Below are positions 48,033 to 57,656 of a DNA stretch of 64,000 bases, in pieces (within the stretch, counting starts at the first letter, position 1; every line of letters starts with the position of its first letter). The notes under the pieces are model-generated. The model did not search any database and was not told the origin of the DNA. It worked only from the letters and a program-made list of their open reading frames with translations. Source of the DNA: Acidobacteriota bacterium (GTDB taxonomy: Bacteria; Acidobacteriota; Holophagae; Holophagales; Holophagaceae); NCBI GenBank assembly GCA_016195985.1, contig JACPYP010000012.1, forward strand, positions 1 to 64,000. The letters are read 5' to 3'. The position numbers were made by a program, and so were the translations under genes.

Positions 48033-48236
48033 TTACTGAGCCAGGCCCTTGAGGACAGGAGCCAGCTTCCGCTCCGCGCTCCCCTTGGCATTGAGGAACA
48101 GGGCCATCCGTTCGGGAGACGGCTCGGCCATGGGGGTCACGATGATGGATCTTCCATCCGTCCGCACATCCAACAGGGTTTCGGGCGTCAGGCCCAGCCG
48201 TTCCATGACCGGCTTTTCACCACCAACGCTGGCCTT
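48033..48236 (-). pseudogene. AbrB/MazE-type antitoxin fragment
   Basis: One frame reads VMERLGLTPETLLDVRTDGR followed by SIIVTPM and a polar tail ending VLKGLAQ and TAA. That is the second half of a SpoVT-AbrB/MazE-like antitoxin domain and tail. The first half, with the KxGNS start, is missing: the frame upstream is KASVGGEKP, and then the TAG of the hybrid kinase gene. It is probably truncated by a deletion. No promoter or start codon is evident. Confidence 0.5.
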
Positions 48237-50155
<1,919 letters not shown>

Positions 50156-50159
<4 letters not shown>

Positions 50160-52114
50160 GGGCGGCGGGTGGGTGGAAAGGTGAGGAGGAAAGCGGCTCC
50201 GCGGCGTCTCTCCAGTTCGAGGGTGCCTCCCAGCTGATCGGTCAGAGCCTGCACCAGCTGGAATCCCAAGCCGCCTTGGGCCAGATGGACGGATTCTGGC
50301 AGACCCCGGCCCGAATCGGCCACCCGGAGGGTGATCCACCCCTTGGCGTTCCGGTCGATCTCGATGTCCAGGCTGCCGCCTTCGCCCGGCGGAAAGGCGT
50401 GCTGGAGGGCATTGGCCACCAGCTCGTTCAGGATCAATCCCAGGGGCACGGGCGAGTCGGGGCCGACGTCCACCTCGGCCACTTTGACCTGCAGGTCGAT
50501 GAGCGCGGGCACGCTGGCGTAGCTGCGCACCAGGCGCTCGGCGAGGGTGCGCACATAGCCGGGCAGGTCCAGCTTGGAGAAGTCGGGGGCGTGCTTCAGC
50601 TTCTGATGGATGAGGGCGATGGCTTGCACGCGCTCCTGGGCCTCCTTCAGGGACCGCTGGAGGGCGGGATCCTCCGAGGTGGAGGACTGCAGGCGCAGAA
50701 GGCTGGATACCACCTGCAGGTTGTTCTTCACCCGGTGGTGGATCTCCCGCAGGAGGAGATCTTTCTCCTTCAACCTCGCCTCCAGGGCATTTTCCTCCGC
50801 ACGCTTGTGGGCATGGATGTCGAACAGGAAACCCATGACCAGCCCCTTGCCCTTGACCGGTTCCATGCCGCCGGCGGCCCGGACCCAGTGTTCCTGGCCC
50901 TCGGCATTCCTGAGCTTGAACTCGATCTGGTGGACCCCGTGATTCCGGCTCACCTGGAGCAGGAACTTGAGGAAGGTCAACTGGTCGTCCGGGTGGATCA
51001 CCTCAGCCCAGAAGGGCTTCCGCTGCCACACGTCCGGGGCTGACCCCAGCAGCGATTCCGCTGCGTGGCCCAGGTAGGTGCACCGGCCCGATTCCAGGTC
51101 CATCTCCCAGGGGATGGCTCCCGTGGCGTCCATGAGGTGGCTCAGGTGCAGGCTGCGGCGTTCCCGCATGCGAAGGGCCTCCCATTGGGTTTCCACCGCC
51201 GCGCCCAGGAAGAGGGTGGTTCCGCAAAGGATGGCGAGAAAGGACTGGATGCCCAGGTGCGCCCCGGCGGGCAGATCGCTGTGGAAGATGAGCAGGCTGA
51301 GGGCCAGGGTGAGGACGGGAAAGGCCAGGCTGGCCGCGCGCAGCCCCCCCTGCAGGACCACCCAGGTTATGGGAAGGAAGAGCAGGTATTTCAGGTGGAG
51401 AGTGCCCGGCTCGCTGAACCGCGCCACCACCGCGGCTGTCAGGGCCAGGACGCCCGCCTGGAGCAGCAGCAGGCGCGGGTTGAAGCGGGGCGGCCAGACG
51501 GCCTGGCGCGGCGGCGGAAACCCGATCAGGAGCAGGGGCCGGATCCAGAGCAGCAGCGCCGGTCCCAGGGCCAGCACCCCCAGGGCGTCGCTCAGGAACA
51601 GTACCCGGATGGCATCCACCGGCGGGTAGCCCGGCATGGCCCCCAGGGCCCGGAGGATGAACAGGGTGGGGACCAAGGCGAGGAGGGGCCCCAGGGCCGC
51701 GAGCGCCAGAAAGGCGCCCACGTCCTGCACCCGCCGCAGACGCAGGGAGAATCCGGCTTTGCGGAAGGCCGCCACGGCCAGGGCATGCCCGCAGCCGTAG
51801 GAGAGGGAGGTGAGGAGGACGGCCCAGAACGCCACGCCCTGGGGCCGCATGACCAGTGCCACCGGCAGGGGAGCCAGGATGACCAGGGGCAGGACCTTCC
51901 ATCCGTAGACCAGCAGCAGGGCCACGGCGAGGGCGGCCGGGTAAGCGCACAGGGCCACCCCATCCCGGGCGCTTAGGGCCGCAACGCCCCACTGGAGCAG
52001 GAGGAAGGCCAGGGTCGCACCCGTCAACACGGCCTTCGCGCTGGGCCGCCTCCGATGGGAGCGGGACTGGTCCGCCGCAGCGTGGCCAGGCTGCTGCAAG
52101 GGGAAACGGCTCAA
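50156..52114 (-). CDS. MASE1-PAS sensor histidine kinase (HisKA_2 type)
   Basis: 652 residues. The N-terminal ~310 hold about eight membrane helices of MASE1 type (LLLVYGWKVLPLVILAPLPV, GCGHALAVAAF, FLSDALGVLALGPALLLW). A PAS domain follows (about 325-440), then the HisKA_2 motif REIHHRVKNNLQVVSSLL (HHRVKNN at 459-465) and HATPase (ILNELVANALQHAF, DSGRGLP). It senses an unknown signal at the inner membrane. It is coupled to the downstream hybrid protein by a 4-bp overlap. Confidence 0.9.
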
Positions 52115-52118
52115 GGTC

Positions 52119-52994
52119 TCACCCCATGGCCTGAAGGGGGCGGGCTCCGGCGAGGGCCCGCAGATCCGGGCTTCCGGCGGGCAGGGCCAGCACCCGGAGG
52201 TCGACGGGCCGCCCCAGGGAGGCCAATTCGGCCTCCAACCCTTCGCGGATGGCTTCGGCCTGGCCGGGATCCTCCATCCACAGCCGCACCTTCAGGCCGG
52301 CCCGGCGCTGCTCCAGCCCCAGCCGGATCTCTCCGAGGGCGCTGAAGGGGACGCTCAGGAACACGCGGTGGACGGGATCCTCCGTTTCCCCGCTTTCTTC
52401 AGACTCCCGTTCGATCCAGATCCTCATGGGCTCGGCGCCCTGCGCCCAGGGCAGGGGCAGCTCGAACCAGGCGGTGCCCTCCTTGGCCTGCAACTGATGG
52501 AAGGCGGCCTCGGCCGGGGAGGTGGCCGGATCGGCCAGGCCCTTCATGGCCTCCTGCATCCAGGAAGACCAGGCCTCCGGCTGTTCCGCCACCGCCGTTC
52601 CCGCCTGGAGAAGGCCGCGCAGCAGGGTGCCGAGGGGCGTCTGGTCCGCCGGGGATTGAAGGCGCGCCAGCAGCTGGGCGGCCTCGCCCCGGGCCAGCGG
52701 CGCCAGGAGGGCCGCCATGGGCGGGGGACTGGCGCGGATCACCTGAAGGCGCACGCCCGCGCCCTGGGGCAGTGGCAGGCCCTTCAGGGCCAGGGTGGTG
52801 CCCTCCGGAAAGGGCAACCGTCCTTGGGCCTCGAGCTGCTTGCCGTCGGCCAGGCGAAGCAGCATCCCGTCGGGGAGAAGGGCCTCGATGGTGGCTTCCA
52901 GGGTCTGCCCCAGCAGCGCTTGAGCCAAGGCGGGAGCGGAAGGGGCCGCCGAGGCCGGAATCCTCAGGGATCCGGAGATGGCGGAGGTCCACAT
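52119..52994 (-). CDS. FliK-like flagellar hook-length control domain protein
   Basis: 291 residues, Ala/Leu/Gln-rich. The C-terminal ~90 (RVFLSVPFSALGEIRLGLEQ, then LKVRLWMEDPGQAEAIREGL and LRVLALPAGSPDL) resemble the Flg_hook domain of FliK. The N-terminal half lacks clear motifs. FliK measures hook length and switches export to filament proteins. The start overlaps the cheB stop (TGATG). No other flagellar genes are in the window, so the role is uncertain. Confidence 0.6.
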   Translation of the reverse strand: MWTSAISGSLRIPASAAPSAPALAQALLGQTLEATIEALLPDGMLLRLADGKQLEAQGRLPFPEGTTLALKGLPLPQGAGVRLQVIRASPPPMAALLAPLARGEAAQLLARLQSPADQTPLGTLLRGLLQAGTAVAEQPEAWSSWMQEAMKGLADPATSPAEAAFHQLQAKEGTAWFELPLPWAQGAEPMRIWIERESEESGETEDPVHRVFLSVPFSALGEIRLGLEQRRAGLKVRLWMEDPGQAEAIREGLEAELASLGRPVDLRVLALPAGSPDLRALAGARPLQAMG

Positions 52995-54106
52995 CAGATT
53001 TTAAAATGCCGGCGCAGGATGCCTGGGATCTCGGAGACGGGGGCGATGGCGTCCACGCAGCCTCGCTCCACGGCGGCCCGCGGCATGCCGTAGACCACGC
53101 AGGATTCTTCGGATTCGGCCAAGGTGTGGGCGCCTTTCCGCTTCAATTGCTCCATGCCCTTGGCGCCATCGGCGCCCATGCCCGTGAGGATGCCCGCCAG
53201 CACCTGGCCCCGGTACAGCTCCGCCACACTGAGGAAGAGCACGTCGACGCTGGGGCGGTGCAGGGAGGAGACGGGCTCGGGACTCAGTTCCAGGCAGCCC
53301 TTGGGGCCGCGGGCGCCGTAGGTCATGTGGATGCCGCCTGGGGCAATGTAGACCGTGCCCGCCTTCAGGTGCTCGCCCTGTTCGGCTTCCTTCACATGCA
53401 CTTGGCAGAGGCCGTCCAGGCGTTCGGCGAAGGGTTTGGTGAAGGTGCTGGGCATGTGCTGAACGATGAGGCAGGGCACCGGGAGGCTGGCAGGCAGGGC
53501 CGGCAGGATGTCCTGCAGGGCCTTGGGGCCTCCGGTGGAACTGCCGATGATGAGCAATTCGGCCTGGGGGGAGGAGGCCACCCCGAGACCCGCGGGAGCG
53601 CCCACCGTGGAAGGGCCCGTCTTGGGCGCCGCGGGCCGCGCGGCGGGAAAAGGAGCCGGGGTGGATGGCGCAGGCTGGGCGTGCGCAGGCCGGTGGAACC
53701 GGGGGCTCGTGGCCAGGCGGCGCACCTTCTCTTGGAGGTCCTGCTGGATCTGCAGGATGCTCAGGCTGGCGAAGCCGCTCTCCTTCGGAATGAAATCCAG
53801 GGCGCCCAGCGACAGCGCGTCCAGCGTGGCCTGGGCGCCTTCCTGGGTGAGGCTTGAGACCATCAGGACCGGCATGGGGTGGTCCGCCATGATTTTCTTC
53901 AGGCAGGTGAGGCCGTCCATGCGCGGCATTTCGATGTCGAGGGTGACGATGTCGGGCTTGTGCTCCTGGATCTTCTCCAGGGCGTCGATGCCGTCTCTCG
54001 CCGTGGCGATCACGCGCAGATCGGGCGCTTCCTCCAGCATTTTCTGGAGGGATTTCCGCATGAAGGGGCTGTCATCCACCACCAGAATTCGGATTGTCGG
54101 AGTCAT
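52994..54106 (-). CDS. cheB: Chemotaxis protein-glutamate methylesterase/glutaminase
   Basis: 370 residues. Receiver: ILVVDDSPFMRKSL and Asp57 in VTLDIEMPRMDG. A Pro/Ala-rich linker (about 140-175) leads to the methylesterase domain, with Ser in IIGSSTGGPKAL, His in VQHMPSTF and Asp in GMGADGAKG. CheB removes methyl groups from chemoreceptors after phosphorylation and so resets adaptation. It lies in one operon with cheR and two HDOD genes, but no cheA, cheW or receptor gene is in the window. Confidence 0.95.
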   Translation of the reverse strand: MTPTIRILVVDDSPFMRKSLQKMLEEAPDLRVIATARDGIDALEKIQEHKPDIVTLDIEMPRMDGLTCLKKIMADHPMPVLMVSSLTQEGAQATLDALSLGALDFIPKESGFASLSILQIQQDLQEKVRRLATSPRFHRPAHAQPAPSTPAPFPAARPAAPKTGPSTVGAPAGLGVASSPQAELLIIGSSTGGPKALQDILPALPASLPVPCLIVQHMPSTFTKPFAERLDGLCQVHVKEAEQGEHLKAGTVYIAPGGIHMTYGARGPKGCLELSPEPVSSLHRPSVDVLFLSVAELYRGQVLAGILTGMGADGAKGMEQLKRKGAHTLAESEESCVVYGMPRAAVERGCVDAIAPVSEIPGILRRHFKI

Positions 54107-54115
54107 GGTCGTACC

Positions 54116-54979
54116 TCAGGCCTGGAACGCCATTTCGACGAAGGCCATGGCGTGGTCCACTTCATCGTCGATGGAGAATGTGAGCCGTTCCACGTCCAGA
54201 TCCTTGTGGAGCGCTCCGGCCATGACAGCCTTGAAGGCCGGCAGGCCGTCGAGGGAGATGAGCATCCGCTCGTCGGCGGGGCCCATGGGGATGCGCGTGC
54301 GCACAAGCAGATCGGCCAGATGGATGAGATTGGGCAGGAAATCCTCCGGCTTGGGATCGTGGTGGTCGCGGATCACGTCCACGATGGCCTGGGGGAAGGA
54401 CCATTCCGCAGCGAGCAGGGCGCCCGCCTCGGCGTGGTCCATGCCGAGCAGGGCGCGTTCGGCATCGACAAAGTAGGAGCCTCCGGCCACAGCCTGGAGC
54501 ACTTCCTCGTAGGCTTCCGGGAAGCAGGTGTCGAGGGCGATCTTGCCGATGTCATGCAGCAGGCCGGTGAGGAAAGCTGTTTCAGCTTGGCCGTGGCGGC
54601 GGGCCAGCACGCAGACGCCCTTGGCGGTGAGGCCCACCGCCACGCTGTGTTGCCAGAGCTTCAGGGCGTCGAGGTGGGCGCCGCCCTTGAGGGTGCGGAT
54701 GACGGCCGCGCCGGTGCCCAGGTTGGCCACCGCGTCGAAGCCCAGGCGCAGCACGGCGGTGCGCAGGTCCATGACGGCGCCTTCCGTCGCGTACAGGGCC
54801 GAGTTGGCCAGGCGGAGCAGGGTCGCTGAAAGGGAGGGATCCTTCGACAGGATGCCCAGGATGCGGTCCACGGTGCAGCGCTCGTCCTGCACGGCCTCGC
54901 CCAGAGCCACCACGGTCAGAGGCAGGCTCGGGAGGGTCTTGGCCTTCAGGCGCGAGATGAACTGCTCCTGGGTGATCAT
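54116..54979 (-). CDS. HDOD domain protein (second of a pair)
   Basis: 287 residues covering one HDOD domain: TLPSLPLTVVALGEAVQDE, DPSLSATLLRLANSALY, and LLHDIGKIALDTCFPEAY. HDOD proteins are HD-like but usually without enzyme activity, and they act in signalling such as c-di-GMP or chemosensory control. It is a diverged paralogue of the gene just upstream. Gaps to cheB and the other HDOD gene are 9 and 18 bp, so it belongs to the same operon. Confidence 0.9.
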   Translation of the reverse strand: MITQEQFISRLKAKTLPSLPLTVVALGEAVQDERCTVDRILGILSKDPSLSATLLRLANSALYATEGAVMDLRTAVLRLGFDAVANLGTGAAVIRTLKGGAHLDALKLWQHSVAVGLTAKGVCVLARRHGQAETAFLTGLLHDIGKIALDTCFPEAYEEVLQAVAGGSYFVDAERALLGMDHAEAGALLAAEWSFPQAIVDVIRDHHDPKPEDFLPNLIHLADLLVRTRIPMGPADERMLISLDGLPAFKAVMAGALHKDLDVERLTFSIDDEVDHAMAFVEMAFQA

Positions 54980-54997
54980 CTAGAACTCCACGCTCAA

Positions 54998-55846
54998 CTA
55001 GAACTCCGCGATCATGGTCTTGTCCTGCTCGATGGCGGCCCGTACGCCCTCCTTGATGCCCGTCAGGGCTTCTGGGCCGAGTTGGAGGATTTCCATGGCC
55101 TGCATGCTGGCGCCTTCGAGGTGCCGGGGATCGCCGATGCCCACCTTTTCTTCCAGCGCCAAATGGTTGGCCAGGGCCACGATGGCCGCCAGCTCCCGGT
55201 GCACTTCGGGGGCGTGGATGGGATCGTGGTGGAAGCGGACGGCGGCCTGGAGGCTGGGCGCCAGGTTCCACTGGCTCACCAGGGCTTCGCCTACCATGGC
55301 GTGGTCGAAACCGAAGGTATCCAGCTCAAGGTCGAGGCAGAAAGTGTTCTCGTTGTAGACCGAGCGCAGCAGGGCGCCGTAGCGCTCGGGGAACTTCACG
55401 CCCATGACGGATTTTCCGATGTCGTGCAGGAGGCCGCCGATGAAAGCCTCCTCGATGCGGGCGAACTTCAGGCGCTTGGCGAAGGCGCGGCTGGCGATGG
55501 CCGAGACCAGGGCGTGTTCCCAGATGAGCCGTTCCTGAAGGCCCACAGTGCCCCGGTGATAGAGGTTCTTGGCGGAGCTGGCGATGACCACGCTCTTGAT
55601 GGTGGAAAACCCGAGGGTCATGATCGCCTGGGTGAGGGTGGTCACTTCCCGCACCATGCCGAACATGGCGGAATTGGATATTTTGAGGATCTGGCTGGTG
55701 AGGGCCTGATCCATGGAGATGACCTTGCGGAGATCCTCGGCGTTGGCATCGGGATCGGCGGAAACCCTCAGCACCTGGGAGGCCACCTGGGGCAGGGGCG
55801 GCAGATCTCCGAGGTTGGCGATGAGTTCTTGGGGGGTGATGGGCAT
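54998..55846 (-). CDS. HDOD domain protein (first of a pair)
   Basis: 282 residues, one HDOD domain: LGDLPPLPQVASQVLRVSAD, DQALTSQILKISNSAMFGM, and LLHDIGKSVMGVKFPERY. Same fold as its downstream neighbour. AGGAG-like bases precede the ATG, and the gap to cheR is 17 bp. Pairing of two HDOD genes with cheR and cheB suggests they modulate the same chemosensory output. Confidence 0.9.
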   Translation of the reverse strand: MPITPQELIANLGDLPPLPQVASQVLRVSADPDANAEDLRKVISMDQALTSQILKISNSAMFGMVREVTTLTQAIMTLGFSTIKSVVIASSAKNLYHRGTVGLQERLIWEHALVSAIASRAFAKRLKFARIEEAFIGGLLHDIGKSVMGVKFPERYGALLRSVYNENTFCLDLELDTFGFDHAMVGEALVSQWNLAPSLQAAVRFHHDPIHAPEVHRELAAIVALANHLALEEKVGIGDPRHLEGASMQAMEILQLGPEALTGIKEGVRAAIEQDKTMIAEF

Positions 55847-55863
55847 GTTCCGCTCCTGGTCCT

Positions 55864-56721
55864 CTAGGTCCGCTTCCTGTAACCCATGGCTTTGCTGAAG
55901 TGCAGCAATTCAAAGCCGGTGTTGAAAGCATGGATGCTTTCGCTGTGTCCCACCAGCAGATAGGCCTTGGGGTGAAGCTGGCCGTGGAATCCCTTCAGGA
56001 CCTGGGACTTCACATTCTCATCAAAATAGATCAGGACATTCCTGCAGAAGATGACGTCGAAGACGCCCAGCTGGCGGTAGGAGGGATAGTCCACCAGGTT
56101 GAAATGCTTCAGGCTGGTGAGCCGTTGGACCTCGGGTTTCACCTGGAACAGATCCTTGCCCAGGGGGATGAAATGCCGCTGCAGCTGTTCCGGCGTGAGA
56201 TTCCGCAGGGTGTAGCTGTTGTAGACGCCGTCCTGGGCCTGGGCCAGCACCTTCTCGCTGATGTCGGTGCCCAGGATCTCCACCGTGAAGCCCCGCAGCA
56301 CGGTGTCCTTCAGGTCCTGGCAGATCATGGCCAGGGTGTAGGGTTCCTCGCCGCTGGAACAGGCCGCGGACCAGATGCGCAGACGAGTCTGGCCCCGCTC
56401 CCGGGCCTGCTTGGCCGCGTCGGGCAGCACGATGTTCTGGAAGGCCTCGATCTGGGGAGGATTCCGCCAGAAGCTGGTCTCGTTGGTGGTGATCTCCACG
56501 AAGAGCCGCTTCAGTTCCACGGGACCCTGGCTGCCCTGGAGCAGGGACAGGTAGTCCCCGTAGCTCCGGAGCTTCAGCTCCGCGATCCGCTTGCTCAGCC
56601 GGTTCTCCAGGAAATACTGCTTGGATTCGCTGAAGAAGATGCCGGACTTTGCATAGATGAAGTCCCGGAGGCTCCGGAACTCGGTGATCGTCATCTGTTG
56701 CTTGGCCTGGAGTGGATCCAT
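55864..56721 (-). CDS. cheR: Chemoreceptor methyltransferase
   Basis: 285 residues. The N-terminal CheR helical domain (FRSLRDFIYAKSGIFFSESK) is followed by the SAM-binding domain (RIWSAACSSGEEPYTLAMI, FDVIFCRNVLIYFDENV). CheR methylates receptor glutamates, opposing CheB. ATG 56721 has AAGGA at a good distance; a longer start adds 10 residues without support. First gene of the signalling operon, 57 bp from acpS. Confidence 0.95.
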   Translation of the reverse strand: MDPLQAKQQMTITEFRSLRDFIYAKSGIFFSESKQYFLENRLSKRIAELKLRSYGDYLSLLQGSQGPVELKRLFVEITTNETSFWRNPPQIEAFQNIVLPDAAKQARERGQTRLRIWSAACSSGEEPYTLAMICQDLKDTVLRGFTVEILGTDISEKVLAQAQDGVYNSYTLRNLTPEQLQRHFIPLGKDLFQVKPEVQRLTSLKHFNLVDYPSYRQLGVFDVIFCRNVLIYFDENVKSQVLKGFHGQLHPKAYLLVGHSESIHAFNTGFELLHFSKAMGYRKRT

Positions 56722-56778
56722 CGGGTCGTCCTTTTCCCGGGATCGGCTCAACTTTTTTTGGCTTGAGTTTCCGCCGCC

Positions 56779-57147
56779 TCAATCTTCCAGAACCACCACG
56801 GCCAGGGCCAGGTCCCCGTCATGGCTCACGCTGCCATGCAGGAGGCGAACCTGCCTGGAAGCCAGCAGCTCCGACAGGGCGCCGACGGCCCACAGCCGCC
56901 CGTTCACATAGCGGAGCTCCTTCCAGGACCAGCCATCCAGGCCCGTGCCGAGGGCCTTTCCGAAGGCTTCCCGCAGGGCCCAGCGGCCCGCCAGCCGTTC
57001 GGGCAGCCGCTCCCGGTTGCCCCCCAGCAGGTAGGCGGCCTCTTCCGGGTGGAGGATGCGCTGGGCGCATTTCTCCGCCCCGAAGCGTTCCACCATGTGC
57101 CGCCAGCGGGAGGGCGGGCAGAGATCCGTTCCCAGGCCTTTGATCAC
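56779..57147 (-). CDS. acpS: Holo-(acyl-carrier-protein) synthase
   Basis: 122 residues. It starts at GTG 57147 (VIKGLGTDLCPPSRW), preceded by AGGAG. Family marks are the metal Asp in GTDL, the RWALREAFGKALGTGL helix (usually WxxKEAxxKxxGTG) and VSHDGDLALAVVV at the end. AcpS attaches phosphopantetheine to acyl carrier protein. The start overlaps the GNAT stop codon by 4 bp (GTGA), so it is coupled to that gene. Confidence 0.88.
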   Translation of the reverse strand: MIKGLGTDLCPPSRWRHMVERFGAEKCAQRILHPEEAAYLLGGNRERLPERLAGRWALREAFGKALGTGLDGWSWKELRYVNGRLWAVGALSELLASRQVRLLHGSVSHDGDLALAVVVLED

Positions 57148-57629
57148 GCGAGCTCCTGTGCGAACCAGTGGTCGCAGCCGCCGTGCCCGGTGCGGCCCAG
57201 GGGGGTGCAAAGGGGCTTGAAGCCCAGCTTTTTGTAAAGGCGGATGGCCTGATCCATGCCCGAGAGCGTTTCCAGGTAGCAGGTCCGGTAGCCCAGATCC
57301 TTCGCCACGGACAGGCAGTGCCGCAGCATGGCCTCGCCCATGCCCCGGCCCCGGGCCTCCGGCAGGAAATACATTTTCCGCAGCTCGCAGATGCCGGGCC
57401 CGCCCCCTTCCAGGGCGGCCACGCCCGCCCCGCCCACCACCCGGCCCCCGGGATCTACCACCACGAAGTAGGCGGTCCCGGGCGCCGAGTAGGCGGCGCT
57501 CATGTGATCCACTTCGGGATCATGGATGGCGAAACCGGGGCCGTCGGCGCCGAACTCCGGCATGACCGTGCGGATGATCGCCGCCACGGCGGCATCGTCT
57601 TCGGGGCGGATGGGGCGGAAGCTGAGCAT
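57144..57629 (-). CDS. GNAT-family N-acetyltransferase
   Basis: 161 residues with the GNAT core: FRPIRPEDDAAVAAIIRTVM, AYFVVVDPGGRVVGGAGV, then the acetyl-CoA loop MYFLPEARGRGMGEAMLRHC, and AIRLYKKLGFKPL. It moves acetyl from acetyl-CoA to an unknown amine. Located 27 bp after hrpB and overlapping acpS, so within the same operon. Confidence 0.9.
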   Translation of the reverse strand: MLSFRPIRPEDDAAVAAIIRTVMPEFGADGPGFAIHDPEVDHMSAAYSAPGTAYFVVVDPGGRVVGGAGVAALEGGGPGICELRKMYFLPEARGRGMGEAMLRHCLSVAKDLGYRTCYLETLSGMDQAIRLYKKLGFKPLCTPLGRTGHGGCDHWFAQELA

Positions 57630-57656
57630 GATCCCAAGGTACTCCGGAACGCGCGG

